Assembly: GCA_002296965.1 (NCBI GenBank)
Contig: DBIW01000046.1
Coordinates: 1-62,472, forward strand
Reading direction: 5' to 3'
DNA from: Treponema sp. UBA792
GTDB lineage: Bacteria > Spirochaetota > Spirochaetia > Treponematales > Treponemataceae
Length of the DNA: 62,472 nucleotides
In this document: positions 36,750-45,501 of the stretch, piece by piece
How positions within the stretch are numbered: the first letter of the stretch is position 1
How the letters are laid out: each line of letters starts with the position of its first letter
The notes under the pieces: generated by a model
Database searches by the model: none
Told to the model about the DNA's origin: nothing
Seen by the model: the letters and a program-made list of their open reading frames with translations, nothing else
Program-made: the position numbers and the translations under genes

Positions 36750-37006
36750 GGTAACCGTCCTTCCGTGTCTTCCTGAAGAATGTACTGTGTCAGTGCCTTC
36801 TTAAGCGGGATGAGCGGGTAGTTCACAGGTTTGAGCAGGTTCAGTACGACGGATTTCGTGCCCAGCGGTGATGTTTCTATGCTGAACGAAATCTGCGTGT
36901 CTACGGTGCTTGTCGGAAGTTCCAGAACTGCATCTCCTGTATATTTTCTGAGGTAGAAAATCTGACCTTCCTCTCTTTTCAAGTTCTTTATGGATACGAC
37001 CTTCAT
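36743..37006 (-). CDS. conserved-looking hypothetical protein (87 aa)
   Basis: Starts MKVVSIKNLKREEG; not recognised. Predicted to be a small beta-rich protein with no signal or membrane segment. It is translationally coupled to tsaE (7-base overlap) and preceded by a promoter, so it heads the tsaE-tsaB unit. Coupling suggests a role near tRNA modification or simple co-regulation; nothing in its sequence shows which. Confidence 0.75.
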   Translation of the reverse strand: MKVVSIKNLKREEGQIFYLRKYTGDAVLELPTSTVDTQISFSIETSPLGTKSVVLNLLKPVNYPLIPLKKALTQYILQEDTEGRLPC

Positions 37007-37012
37007 TTTATC

Positions 37013-37041
37013 AGATTACCTTAATATCATTCTGTCTGCAA
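37013..37041 (-). promoter_or_regulatory. promoter of the 87-aa gene-tsaE-tsaB unit
   Basis: On the minus strand: TTGCAG (37041-37036), 17-bp spacer, TAATCT (37018-37013), then 6 nt to the ATG at 37006. An AAGG lies 12 nt before the ATG, too far to be a normal ribosome binding site. Confidence 0.5.
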
Positions 37042-37059
37042 GCGTTATTTTAAAATAAA

Positions 37060-38100
37060 TCAGATGAAATCATAGACATAGGCAAGAATCCTGTTCCTGT
37101 CCGCCGACGGTTCCCTGTCGAATTTTATGTGAAGCGAATAGCCTCCGCCTCGGAGTTTCCTTGTCCTTCTGATTGTGCCGGGAACCGATGTTCCGGCTCC
37201 GAGCCAGGGCAGGATTATAGATATGCGCTGGTTCTCCCTGACGGGAAGCGCCGTGTGAATGCAGCAGCCTCCCCCTGAAATGTCATGGAGAATTCCTTCG
37301 ACCGGAACTGTGTTTCCGTTCCTGTCCGCGTTCCTGAACTGGCATTTCTCTCCGCTTTTGCGCCGCAGGGAATGTCTTCTTGAGCAGGCGTCGAATTTCG
37401 CCGGATGCGCGAGTATGGCGGAGATTTTTCCTCCGCTTTCCTGTTCAGTCCTTATCACCGTGGTTCTGAACAGATATGTCTGGCCGGATTCAGTCCTGAA
37501 TGTGACGGCGATTTTGTCAAGCCCATGGACACCTTCTCCGCCGGAGATTGAGGCTTTCAGCGCGTTTTCATCATTGCCGGTGATTTCAGCCGGAAATTTC
37601 TCTCCGTCCTCAGTTATGAAGAAAATCTGTGTTCCTGCCGGAATTCGTCTTGTGGACTGGAGTCTCTTCTCCTGTGCCAGAATTCTTTCTATGCGGTACA
37701 GGAGCGCGAACATATCCGCAATCTGCCGTTCGCTGTAGTCCTTGCCGCTCATGAGCCTGTATGCGTCCCTGAACAGCGTAACCACAGAGCCGCGGTCGTC
37801 GAAAATATAGTATATGTTCCTTGTTTTCGTGAGCCTGCATATATCGGCAAGAACGGCGCGCTCCTGCAGTGATAGTCCGTTTTTTTCCGCGATGCGTCTG
37901 ACGTCACGAGCTTTCGTCGTCCGTGCGGCCTCTTTGCGCAGCCATTCCGGTGAGCTGTGCTTTTTTTCCAGAATTCCCATCACGAGTCTTATAAGGAAGA
38001 GCAGGGCGATGAAGACCGAGAGAATCAGTATAATCAGATATATCGGGGCAGTTGTCCGTGCCATGACAGGATTTCCCAGGCTGTTCGGATTGATATGCAT
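37060..38100 (-). CDS. membrane-anchored PilZ-domain protein (c-di-GMP receptor)
   Basis: A 346-aa protein: a transmembrane helix at about 20-42, a cytoplasmic helical region, a YcgR-N-like beta domain (about 150-230), and a C-terminal PilZ domain with RRHSLRRK (RxxxR, about residue 238) and HDISGGGCCI ([D/N]xSxxG, about 270), the residues that bind cyclic di-GMP. It follows the fliD gene group, so a role in tuning flagellar motility by c-di-GMP is likely. GGAG lies before the ATG. Confidence 0.85.
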   Translation of the reverse strand: MHINPNSLGNPVMARTTAPIYLIILILSVFIALLFLIRLVMGILEKKHSSPEWLRKEAARTTKARDVRRIAEKNGLSLQERAVLADICRLTKTRNIYYIFDDRGSVVTLFRDAYRLMSGKDYSERQIADMFALLYRIERILAQEKRLQSTRRIPAGTQIFFITEDGEKFPAEITGNDENALKASISGGEGVHGLDKIAVTFRTESGQTYLFRTTVIRTEQESGGKISAILAHPAKFDACSRRHSLRRKSGEKCQFRNADRNGNTVPVEGILHDISGGGCCIHTALPVRENQRISIILPWLGAGTSVPGTIRRTRKLRGGGYSLHIKFDREPSADRNRILAYVYDFI

Positions 38101-38112
38101 AGCGGCTCCATA

Positions 38113-38709
38113 TTATTCTATTTCTGAAAGCGCCCTTGAGATTGAATGCAGCCTCGGACATATCTCATATTCGGACAGGTCGCCTATCATGACTGTGTCG
38201 TTGTCCTTCAGCGCCTGCTCGAAGTCGAGCAGAACCGGAGAGAAACCATCGAAGAATTCCCTGAAATCCTTTCCGTCTATTTTTGTTTCCGAGAATTTGT
38301 CAGGGAACAGGGAAGCTAGAGCCGCAAGGTGGCAGAACTGGCTTATGCTGTCCGCCAGCTGCTTTATTGATGAGAGAACTTCGGCGTTCTTCCCGTTCTG
38401 TATCGCGGCAGGCACATTCTCCATCTGATCCGCAAGCTCGTCGAACAGCGTCGCCAGATTTGCGAATGATTCATGCACCGAGCCTTCCGTCACGACAGTG
38501 AATTCGAATTTTGTGCCGGCGCCGAGAGGAGTCTCCGCCTCGGCGTCAAATGTCTCTGCGGTTACCTGCCGGCCGTCTATTCTTATTCCGATTACAGCCG
38601 CGCTGTTCTCCTCGCAAGTCATCTCGAATGAGCGCAGGACATCTCCCGCCGTTTTCTCGCCCTCAAGCTGAACCTCGACCGGTTCTCCGTTTATATAGAA
38701 AGAAACCAT
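38113..38709 (-). CDS. FliD-adjacent hypothetical protein
   Basis: A 198-aa protein from MVSFYINGEPV, chosen over an ATG four codons upstream because GGAGG fits it. The N-terminal half looks like a ubiquitin-like beta-grasp (YINGEPVEVQLEGEKTAGDVL); the C-terminal half is helical and acidic. It lies 20 nt after fliD. Position and size suggest a flagellar cap chaperone or accessory factor specific to spirochaetes. I do not recognise a characterised family. Confidence 0.75.
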   Translation of the reverse strand: MVSFYINGEPVEVQLEGEKTAGDVLRSFEMTCEENSAAVIGIRIDGRQVTAETFDAEAETPLGAGTKFEFTVVTEGSVHESFANLATLFDELADQMENVPAAIQNGKNAEVLSSIKQLADSISQFCHLAALASLFPDKFSETKIDGKDFREFFDGFSPVLLDFEQALKDNDTVMIGDLSEYEICPRLHSISRALSEIE

Positions 38710-38729
38710 ATCCGCCTCCAATTGTGTAT

Positions 38730-40787
38730 TTATCTCTGGTTGTTCTGCTGTCTTGTGAAATTCGATATCGAATTCTGCTGTGACTCAAGGCTGTTCAGGG
38801 AACCCTCCATCTGCCCGTACTTGTATCTGAGATCGGCTTCCTTTTCATCCATCTGCGACTCAAGCCTTGCTATCTTTGACTCGGAATTTTTAATCTTCGA
38901 GTCAAGGTTGGACGTTTTGAGCGCGAGAATGCCGCCTGTCTGGGTGTATGCTCCAAGCTGCCTGTCGAGACTGAATGCGATGCCGGAATCGATTATGAGG
39001 TCTCCGTCCGTGTCATATCCGAACAGCTTCTTTATATCGTCAAGATTGTTCTCAAGCGCGGTGTCAAGTTTTTTCTCGTCTATTTCAAGATAGCCCCGCA
39101 GTTTGCTCTGCGAGTATGTGCCTGAATATCCTCCGGCATTCGTCGCGATTCCAATCTGTGACAGCATGGTGACCGCGGCGTCTTCGGAAGCCCTGTAGCC
39201 GGATGTGACGATTGACTGCATGCTGCTTTTCATGTTTGTCAGCGAGAAATCAGTCTGGAACCGTCCGAGGTTCTCCATTTCCTTTTTCTTCTCTTCGTCG
39301 GAAAGATAGTCAAGCTCCTCTACGATGTCGGTTTTTGTCTGTGAGAGTATGTTTATTTTTGCGACAGCCTGGTTGTATTTTCCCACGAAGGTGATTAATG
39401 CCTCTTTTGATGCCTCGACGTCCGGTTTGACTGCCAGCGTAGCGGTTTTGTCGGTCTTTTCCTTTATGTCAAGCGTGATGTCCGGAACAACATCATCAAT
39501 TCTGTTTGTCGGTCTTGTTATTGTTATTCCCTCATATTTTATCACCGCATCACCGGCTGTCGATACAGGATGATTGGGCTGATAGCCGGCCGCCTCGTCC
39601 GGGTTGTAGACGGAGAATACCGATACGTCGAAATTTGCGGCTGTATTGCTGTTCCTGAATGTTATCGCCGAAATTCCGCTGTAATCTGATATGGCGATGT
39701 CGAATTCCTGTTTTCCTGTACGGGCCAGTTCCGAGACATCGAGCGGGATTTCTGTTCCGTCGCCGAGCACCGCGAAAAGGACAGAATCATCTTTTACGGG
39801 GTCAAGTTTCGCCCGCGGTTGAGCCGTCTCGGCCAGCAGTGTCACCGACTGGGCGTTGCTGACAGCCGCATCCCTAAGTCTCGCGGCTCCGGCTGACGGA
39901 AGCTCCGGCTGGACGGCAGACTCATTTAGCGTCTCCGTTATGTCCCGTTCAGTTCCTTTCGAGACGGAGAATTTTATGTGGCTGCCTTCATGTTTTCTGG
40001 TCTCGTCAGGAATTTTTATGGTGAAGGCGCCCCTTGGGCTTACGTGGATTCCTGTGCCGCCATGCTCGGTTCTTTCCGCGGATAGGGGAGGCATTCCGTT
40101 GTCTTCAGCTGACGTCAGCTCCCTGAACGAGAATTCTCCGGAGCTTGTGCCGAACGTTCCGCTTTTTTCTGTTACGGGCGTTATCATTCCGGTCTCCACG
40201 GCGAATTTCTCCGCATCATTCTCAAATAGAAGCCTGTTCTCTTTGCCCGTCACGAGCGATTCCAGCAGAAGTGTCTTTTTTCCTGCGCTGGCTCCGATAA
40301 CCATGGATTTTACGATTCCGTTGCCGCGTCTGTTCACCGCATCGGAGAAGTCCTTCAGGGAGCCGCCTTTCCAGTTCATGGAGAGCTGCTTGTCTCCGAC
40401 CTTGTATGTGTAAAGTCCCGCAGGCACCTTGAAATTCCTGTCCAGTTCATCCGTAAGGAATCTGTCGGCTGCGGCCGGCTGGATGACATCTATTTTAAAT
40501 GATTGTATCTGGGCATTCCGTCCTGCCTCAGCGGTCACGGCGTTTTCGTCCGTTGACGTTGTTATTTTGTTGTTGAACGGATTCTCAAACGAGTAGAGAG
40601 TTTTTGTGCTGTCCCTGAGCGAGGACAGTGATGTGCTGATTTCCCGCCAGGCTTCCTTGTCCGCCTTGTATGACTCGAGCTGCTTCTGTTCCCTCGTGAG
40701 GGGAATCCGCTCAATCTGCATGAGCTTTTCTATAGTCTCGTTGGTCTTGTACTGGTCAGTGACACCCGGTATGTTCAGTCCGGCCAT
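38730..40787 (-). CDS. fliD: flagellar filament cap protein FliD
   Basis: Caps the growing filament and helps flagellin polymerise. 685 aa. N-terminal FliD_N with IPGVTDQYKTNETIEKLM, a large variable central region (about 150-420), and FliD_C (about 440-660) with SGTYSQSKLRGYLEIDEKKL and GAYTQTGGIL. The terminal coiled-coil segments expected for assembly are visible at both ends (residues 25-60 and 630-680). It follows flaG by 29 nt. Confidence 0.93.
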   Translation of the reverse strand: MAGLNIPGVTDQYKTNETIEKLMQIERIPLTREQKQLESYKADKEAWREISTSLSSLRDSTKTLYSFENPFNNKITTSTDENAVTAEAGRNAQIQSFKIDVIQPAAADRFLTDELDRNFKVPAGLYTYKVGDKQLSMNWKGGSLKDFSDAVNRRGNGIVKSMVIGASAGKKTLLLESLVTGKENRLLFENDAEKFAVETGMITPVTEKSGTFGTSSGEFSFRELTSAEDNGMPPLSAERTEHGGTGIHVSPRGAFTIKIPDETRKHEGSHIKFSVSKGTERDITETLNESAVQPELPSAGAARLRDAAVSNAQSVTLLAETAQPRAKLDPVKDDSVLFAVLGDGTEIPLDVSELARTGKQEFDIAISDYSGISAITFRNSNTAANFDVSVFSVYNPDEAAGYQPNHPVSTAGDAVIKYEGITITRPTNRIDDVVPDITLDIKEKTDKTATLAVKPDVEASKEALITFVGKYNQAVAKINILSQTKTDIVEELDYLSDEEKKKEMENLGRFQTDFSLTNMKSSMQSIVTSGYRASEDAAVTMLSQIGIATNAGGYSGTYSQSKLRGYLEIDEKKLDTALENNLDDIKKLFGYDTDGDLIIDSGIAFSLDRQLGAYTQTGGILALKTSNLDSKIKNSESKIARLESQMDEKEADLRYKYGQMEGSLNSLESQQNSISNFTRQQNNQR

Positions 40788-40816
40788 ATTGCTTTTGTCA
40801 TCGGAATACGGAAAAA

Positions 40817-41191
40817 CTAAGCCATTTCATCAAACAGGGAGCCTATCGCTTCCCTTAGCCTGACCTTCAGTTCCTGTATGTCCTTTGACGGAATCTCCTT
40901 CAGCACCTGGTTCGTGCTGGAATCAACAATTTTCACGACAACGCTTCCAAGCTCCTTGTTCACGTTGAACTGGAGCTTTCTTCCGGTGACCATTTCTGTC
41001 ATCATCTGAAGCTGCTGCGTGTCGGCCTTTATTTCGGCCAGATTCTGTTCTATGTTCTTGGCCACCTGCGCACCGTCTGGTACTATCGGCTGAACTGATG
41101 CCTTTTTTGAGTCCTTGCTGGCATTTGCAGTAAAATTTGAGCGGCAGTCCATTGCCACAGGAACCATAGAATTGTTAATTGCTATATTCAT
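40817..41191 (-). CDS. flaG: FlaG family flagellar protein
   Basis: A 124-aa protein; C-terminal FlaG domain with FNVNKELGSVVVKIVDSSTN and LKEIPSKDIQELK (about 75-110). The start MNIAINNSMVPV is chosen because AAGGAG precedes it. FlaG proteins lie next to fliD in many genomes and affect filament length. Here it starts the flaG-fliD-38113-PilZ unit. Its own promoter is not obvious. Confidence 0.88.
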   Translation of the reverse strand: MNIAINNSMVPVAMDCRSNFTANASKDSKKASVQPIVPDGAQVAKNIEQNLAEIKADTQQLQMMTEMVTGRKLQFNVNKELGSVVVKIVDSSTNQVLKEIPSKDIQELKVRLREAIGSLFDEMA

Positions 41192-41313
41192 TGGTTCTCC
41201 TTGCGGGAGGTCGTCCTTGTCCGTCCCGTCTGATTCCGGCTTATCCAAAACGTCCGTGGCAAGAGACTGAATGCAGGCGTTTCCTGCCCGGACATATTTC
41301 TGTCAGAAAATAT

Positions 41314-41347
41314 AAACCGGAAGAGGGGCGCACCCCTTCCGGTTTAT
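41314..41347 (-). terminator. terminator after flaB (41393)
   Basis: TAAACCGGAAG pairs with CTTCCGGTTTA and the inner GGGG with CCCC; on the minus strand it runs into TATATTTTCTG. Confidence 0.85.
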
Positions 41348-41392
41348 TCGCGTCAAAAAGATGACATCCAGAAATCTCTTTGACTTCTCCGC

Positions 41393-42241
41393 CTACTGAA
41401 GCAGAGCCAGAACACTCTGTGACTGGGTGTTGGCCTGAGCGAGCATCGCAGTTCCAGCTTGTGTGAGAATCTGGTTCTTCGTAAACTCGACCATTTCAGA
41501 GGCCATATCCGTATCACGGATGCGTGATTCCGCAGCCTGTGTGTTCTCAGCTGCGATATTGATTCCTTTCGCCGCCATTTCAAAGCGGTTCTGGTAGGCA
41601 CCAAGATCAGCGCGCTGCTTTGTGACTGTAAGCAGTGCATTGTCCACAGCCGCAAGAGCCATATTTGCCTGATCAGGGCTTGCAATTGAAAGCTGCTCGT
41701 CAGAACCCTGAGCGCCCTTGAGTCCGAGAGACTCGGCTGTCATTGTTCCGATGAACACGCGTGCGTTCTGATCGACATTGGCACCGATCTGGAACTGCAT
41801 TATTGACTCGGATTCCGCTCCGAAGCGTCCTGTCAGCATGTTCATTCCGTTGAACTGTGCCTGGCTTGCGATGCGGTCAACTTCCGCCACAAGCTGTGAT
41901 ACCTCAACCTGAATCTGCATACGATCCGCATCGCTGTAGATTCCGTTTGCGGACTGTACTGCAAGCTCGCGTACACGCTGCAGAATGTCAGTGGTCTCAT
42001 TCAGATAACCTTCTGTTGTCTGGATGAAAGAGATACCGTTCTGAATGTTTCTGCTCGCCTGATTCAGTCCGCGGATCTGGCTGCGCATCTTCTCGGATAC
42101 GGCAAGACCAGAAGCATCATCTCCGGCGCGGTTGATGCGCTCGCCGGAAGAGAGTTTCTCCATGTTCTTCATTATGCTGTCGTTTGATATGTTCAGCACA
42201 CGATCAGCATAGAGCGAACTCATATTATGATTGATAATCAT
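41393..42241 (-). CDS. flaB: periplasmic flagellin core protein FlaB (copy 1)
   Basis: Core flagellin of the periplasmic filament. 282 aa from [14 protein letters not shown] after GGAGG. Conserved D0/D1 termini with [20 protein letters not shown] and [20 protein letters not shown], with no large variable D2/D3 domain, as in spirochaete FlaB proteins. The copy at 42520 is closely related. The 150-nt region before the ATG has no gene and is presumably a long leader; terminators lie on both sides, so it is its own unit. Confidence 0.95.
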   Translation of the reverse strand: MIINHNMSSLYADRVLNISNDSIMKNMEKLSSGERINRAGDDASGLAVSEKMRSQIRGLNQASRNIQNGISFIQTTEGYLNETTDILQRVRELAVQSANGIYSDADRMQIQVEVSQLVAEVDRIASQAQFNGMNMLTGRFGAESESIMQFQIGANVDQNARVFIGTMTAESLGLKGAQGSDEQLSIASPDQANMALAAVDNALLTVTKQRADLGAYQNRFEMAAKGINIAAENTQAAESRIRDTDMASEMVEFTKNQILTQAGTAMLAQANTQSQSVLALLQ

Positions 42242-42391
42242 TGTTGTGCCCTCCATGTTCACTAAAACTGCAAGACATCGTGCCTTGCGTCCTGCCTGAT
42301 GAGTGGCCGAAGCAGTTCTGCGCCCAACTTCAGTTTCAGACCTTGTCAGCAGGAATAGTCAGAATGACGTGCAGTCTGACTGTTTCTGCTG

Positions 42392-42399
42392 TCATCGGC
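42392..42399 (-). promoter_or_regulatory. possible sigma28 -10 element for flaB copy 1
   Basis: On the minus strand GCCGATGA resembles the sigma28 -10 GCCGATAA. No good TAAA-like -35 sits at the right distance, so the assignment is weak. It would give a leader of about 145 nt. Confidence 0.3.
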
Positions 42400-42461
42400 A
42401 TGACATGGAAAACACCATTTCAAAGATCAATGCGTGTCTGAAATCACGCATATAGACGGCA

Positions 42462-42515
42462 AATAATAAGGGCCGCCTGAACAGGATGACTCCTGCGGCA
42501 GCGCCCTTATTATAT
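42462..42515 (-). terminator. terminator after flaB (42520)
   Basis: AATAATAAGGGC and GCCCTTATTATATT flank a region with an inner CAGGA/TCCTG hairpin; transcription on the minus strand ends in ATTATTTG. It starts a few bases after the stop codon. Confidence 0.75.
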
Positions 42516-42519
42516 TACA

Positions 42520-43380
42520 CTATCTCAGTAAAGACAAGACATTCTGGGACTGGGAATTCGCCTGGGCGAGCATCGCAGTTCCGGCCTGCTGAAGAACTGA
42601 ATTCTTTGTGAATTCGACCATCTGTGAAGCCATGTCCGTATCGCGGATGCGGCTTTCAGAAGCCTGAAGATTCTCAGCGGAGACGTTGAGTCCTTTTACT
42701 GTAAGCTCAAGACGGTTCTGGTATGCGCCGAGGTCAGCGCGCTGCTTGTTGATCCTCCTGAGGGCCTCGTCGATAGTTCCGATGGCGCGGTTGGCATCTT
42801 CCGGTGTGGCAAGCGTGATTTTGTCGCCTGTACCGGCTTCACGGACTCCGAGAGCTTCTGCTGTCATTGTTCCGATGAATACCTGCACACGCTGATCCAT
42901 GTTTGCTCCGATATGGAACCACATTGATCCTGTGACAGCATTCTCGCCGGTTGCCTGTGCAAAGCGTCCTGTCAGCATGTTCATTCCGTTGAACTGCGCT
43001 GAACTTGCTATGCGGTCAACTTCGGACACAAGCGCTGATATTTCGACCTGAATCTGCATACGGTCCTCATCGGTATAGATTCCGTTTGATGACTGCACTG
43101 CAAGCTCACGGATGCGCTGCATGATGTCGGTTGTCTCCTGGAGGAATCCCTCTGTTGTCTGGATAAAACTGATTCCATTCTGAGCGTTCTGGGAAGCTTT
43201 GTTCAGTCCGCGGATCTGGCTGCGCATTTTCTCTGATACAGCAAGACCTGAGGCATCATCACCTGCGCGGTTGATTCTTTCTCCGGATGAGAGCTTCTCC
43301 ATGTCCTTGTCGAGACTGAGACCTGTGACACCGAGCTGACGGTTGGCAAACATTGCCGACATGTTGTGGTTGATAACCAT
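42520..43380 (-). CDS. flaB: periplasmic flagellin core protein FlaB (copy 2)
   Basis: 286 aa, starting [14 protein letters not shown] after a very strong AAGGAGG. It has the same FlaB layout as copy 1, with nearly identical [20 protein letters not shown] and [10 protein letters not shown] motifs. The main differences are in the middle ([20 protein letters not shown], a short insertion) and in residues 10-25. Upstream are a sigma28-type promoter and an AGGA-loop hairpin, which suggest flagellar-specific transcription and CsrA-type translational control. Confidence 0.95.
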   Translation of the reverse strand: MVINHNMSAMFANRQLGVTGLSLDKDMEKLSSGERINRAGDDASGLAVSEKMRSQIRGLNKASQNAQNGISFIQTTEGFLQETTDIMQRIRELAVQSSNGIYTDEDRMQIQVEISALVSEVDRIASSAQFNGMNMLTGRFAQATGENAVTGSMWFHIGANMDQRVQVFIGTMTAEALGVREAGTGDKITLATPEDANRAIGTIDEALRRINKQRADLGAYQNRLELTVKGLNVSAENLQASESRIRDTDMASQMVEFTKNSVLQQAGTAMLAQANSQSQNVLSLLR

Positions 43381-43406
43381 GGTTTATTCCTCCTTGGAAT
43401 ATATAG

Positions 43407-43426
43407 CAGAAGAATCCTTTCTTCTG
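43407..43426 (-). promoter_or_regulatory. AGGA-tetraloop hairpin in the flaB leader (candidate CsrA site)
   Basis: On the minus strand CAGAAGAA-AGGA-TTCTTCTG is a perfect 8-bp stem presenting AGGA in the loop, about 27 nt before the start codon. A second GGA is in the AAGGAGG ribosome binding site. Paired GGA sites, one in a hairpin loop and one on the Shine-Dalgarno, are how CsrA represses flagellin mRNA in other bacteria. Confidence 0.55.
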
Positions 43427-43531
43427 TGCCGCAGAAATGTAAGAATGTTTACAAGGCTACATAAATACATTGCCGCTGTTGTCCGGCCGGTGCTTCAACG
43501 AAGCCGTTGCGGCCGTAACAAAGCATTATAT

Positions 43532-43559
43532 ATTTCGGCAGTTGCATGGCTTTACTTTA
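43532..43559 (-). promoter_or_regulatory. sigma28-type flagellin promoter
   Basis: On the minus strand: TAAAG at the -35 position (TAAA at 43559-43556), 16-bp spacing to GCCGAAAT (43539-43532), close to the sigma28 consensus TAAA-N15-GCCGATAA. The predicted leader is about 145 nt. Confidence 0.6.
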
Positions 43560-43635
43560 ATGTTTTTTTGAATTTTCCGTAAGGAATTTGCTCAGACACG
43601 TTTCCGTAAAGGGCATGGAATCTCCGTGCTGTATT

Positions 43636-44289
43636 TTATCCGATTCCGGCAATCCTTTTGAGCGCGCGCACGGCTTTTCCGCGGTGGGAGATTCTGTTCT
43701 TCTCCTCTGCCGACAGTTCCGCGGCTGTCCTTCCGACTTCAGGGAGATATACAATCGGGTCGTATCCGAATCCTCCGCTTCCCGCAGCCTCCGCGATTGA
43801 GTTTACTAGCGCTCCCTCAAGCGTCTCCTGTGCGACGAAAATTCTGTCATTTCCGGCATAAAGCACCATCGCGCAGGTGTAATGGCAGGAGCGCTCGCCG
43901 TGCAGATATGTTCCGGGCGGAAGGACTCCCGACTGTATCACATGATTTGTCTGGGATATTAGGAATATGTTCTGCTCGGACTGCGGAATTTTTTCCCCGT
44001 CCCCTTTGCCGCGCATGAATTCCGGTCCCGCATATCTTGATGAATATATTCCGGGCGCTCCGCCAAGCGCATCAACGCATATTCCCGAATCGTCGGCGAT
44101 TACCGGGTGGCGGACAATGTCATAAAGAGCCTTTGCCTTTATGAGGCTGTTCTCGTAGAATGTCGTGCCGGTCTCTTCCGGCGAGAATTCAATCCCCTCG
44201 TCGGAAGGAATCAGAATTTCAAATCCCGGGAGAATTTCGGACATCTCCCTCTTCTTGTTTATGTTTCCTGTAGCCAGATAGATTTTCAT
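43636..44289 (-). CDS. rdgB: XTP/dITP diphosphatase (RdgB/HAM1 family)
   Basis: Removes non-canonical purine nucleoside triphosphates (ITP, XTP, dITP). 217 aa from MKIYLATGNINKKREM. Family motifs: ATGNxxK near the N terminus, ENSLIKAKAL (about residue 49), DDSGICVDALGGAPGIYSSRYAG (about 68), and the C-terminal SHRGKA(V)RAL. There is a mid-protein insertion (about 100-125) relative to the E. coli enzyme. An ATG six codons upstream is in frame but would precede the expected transcript start. Confidence 0.93.
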   Translation of the reverse strand: MKIYLATGNINKKREMSEILPGFEILIPSDEGIEFSPEETGTTFYENSLIKAKALYDIVRHPVIADDSGICVDALGGAPGIYSSRYAGPEFMRGKGDGEKIPQSEQNIFLISQTNHVIQSGVLPPGTYLHGERSCHYTCAMVLYAGNDRIFVAQETLEGALVNSIAEAAGSGGFGYDPIVYLPEVGRTAAELSAEEKNRISHRGKAVRALKRIAGIG

Positions 44290-44295
44290 GCGGAG

Positions 44296-44324
44296 AATAT
44301 ACTGCAAAAAATGCGGCTGAACAA
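44296..44324 (-). promoter_or_regulatory. rdgB promoter
   Basis: On the minus strand: TTGTTC (44324-44319), 17-bp spacer, TATATT (44301-44296), then 6 nt to the ATG at 44289. There is no Shine-Dalgarno sequence; predicted leaderless. Confidence 0.6.
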
Positions 44325-44375
44325 CAGGCGGACATCCCCGCCGTCATTTTATAGGAATGTCCGCCTGCCGTCATG

Positions 44376-45311
44376 TCAGGATGACAGCTGTCCGTTCTCC
44401 TTCAGGTAGCGTATGTAGTAGGCGACCTGTCTTTCTGAAATTCCGATCACCTCAGCCACGGCCTTGTTCGTCGGCTTTATCGATGAGCCTGCGCTGCTGA
44501 GTTTTGTGTTTATCGAATTCCATTTTACAGTCTGGATGTCAAGCTTTCTCATCAGCTTTAACTGCGGCCCGTCGTCCGGATCCGACAGCTGGAGCTGCTT
44601 TACGTAGTGCTGCCTGTAGAAGTAGGCCCTGTTCCTTTTTTCCTCAAGAAGCTGGCGTTTTTCCGCACGGCCCTGGAGACTGTCCCTGAGAAGCTGCACG
44701 GCGGACTCAAGCGCCGCGGTGTCCACTCCGCAGATTCCGCTTATGCTTTTTATCTGTTCGTCCGTGATGTAATATGATGACTTGAGGGCAAGCACCAGGA
44801 GTGCCTTTTTGGGGATTTTCCTGACGGCTTCCGGCTCGGCCTGGACATACACCTGCTTCGTCTCGCCGGCCATCAGAGCTTCTTTAAGTTTGTCCGCCGG
44901 TATCTTTCTGTATGCGAACGGAAGCACGGGAAGATTCATGCGGGAGAAATTCGTCCGTCTGTAGGCTGATATTTTGTCAGGCCAGTTTTTTATGCATTCG
45001 TCGATTTTTACGGAATTCTGCATGGAAGTCCGCGCATCGACTCTTCTGAGCGAGCAGATTATTCCGGTCACGTAGCTGAAGAAGTACGAGAAGAATTGTC
45101 CGAATCTGCTGTCGAAGGATCTTATCATCGCATGGCCTTTTTCCAGAAAGCATAGAATCACCTCGCTTCTGAAATCCTCGTCATATCTGTGCAGTCCGAA
45201 CAGCACCGGCTCCGTGCAGATGAATTCCGCAAGTTCATTCAGCGCCTGTTTCTCCGTGATGACGCCTTCCCTGATGAGAACCGGAAGCCGGTTCACGTCT
45301 TTTTTGCTCAT
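44376..45311 (-). CDS. putative sigma-factor-like / HTH DNA-binding protein
   Basis: A 311-aa soluble protein. The N-terminal part (about 40-95; HRYDEDFRSEVILCFLEK, then FDSRFGQFFSYFFSYV) resembles sigma70 region 2, where a helix is followed by an aromatic-rich stretch. The C-terminal 35 residues (NKAVAEVIGISERQVAYYIRYLKENG) form a helix-turn-helix like region 4. The middle is basic and helical. No family is recognised with certainty. If it is a diverged sigma factor, it would be specific to treponemes. GGAGG precedes the ATG. Confidence 0.6.
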   Translation of the reverse strand: MSKKDVNRLPVLIREGVITEKQALNELAEFICTEPVLFGLHRYDEDFRSEVILCFLEKGHAMIRSFDSRFGQFFSYFFSYVTGIICSLRRVDARTSMQNSVKIDECIKNWPDKISAYRRTNFSRMNLPVLPFAYRKIPADKLKEALMAGETKQVYVQAEPEAVRKIPKKALLVLALKSSYYITDEQIKSISGICGVDTAALESAVQLLRDSLQGRAEKRQLLEEKRNRAYFYRQHYVKQLQLSDPDDGPQLKLMRKLDIQTVKWNSINTKLSSAGSSIKPTNKAVAEVIGISERQVAYYIRYLKENGQLSS

Positions 45312-45354
45312 AAAGCCTCCTCATTTTTTCCGCGGTTGCGGAGCAGCTTGTTAT

Positions 45355-45430
45355 AAAAAGGATGAGGAGATCGGGCTGACGGCTGCCATGCCTCATCCTT
45401 TCCTTAATTCTGCCCGGTCCGGAGACCGGG
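45355..45430 (-). terminator. terminator after nrnA, with an extra hairpin
   Basis: On the minus strand AAAGGATGAGG and CCTCATCCTTTTT form an 11-bp stem with a 23-nt loop ending in a T run. Just before it, CCCGGTC/GACCGGG (45413-45430) forms a second tight hairpin. Together they fill the gap between nrnA and the upstream end of the sigma-like gene. Confidence 0.75.
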
Positions 45431-45501
45431 TGTTTTCTGGATTTTACCGGGAACAGGGATGAATGGGCTGGCTGAAGAACGGCTCTTGTGTCGGTCCGGT
45501 T

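Noticed and set aside
42421..42455. TGCGTG/CACGCA hairpin upstream of flaB copy 1 as a terminator
   Set aside because: Only 6 bp, no T run, and a stronger terminator for the preceding gene lies beside it.
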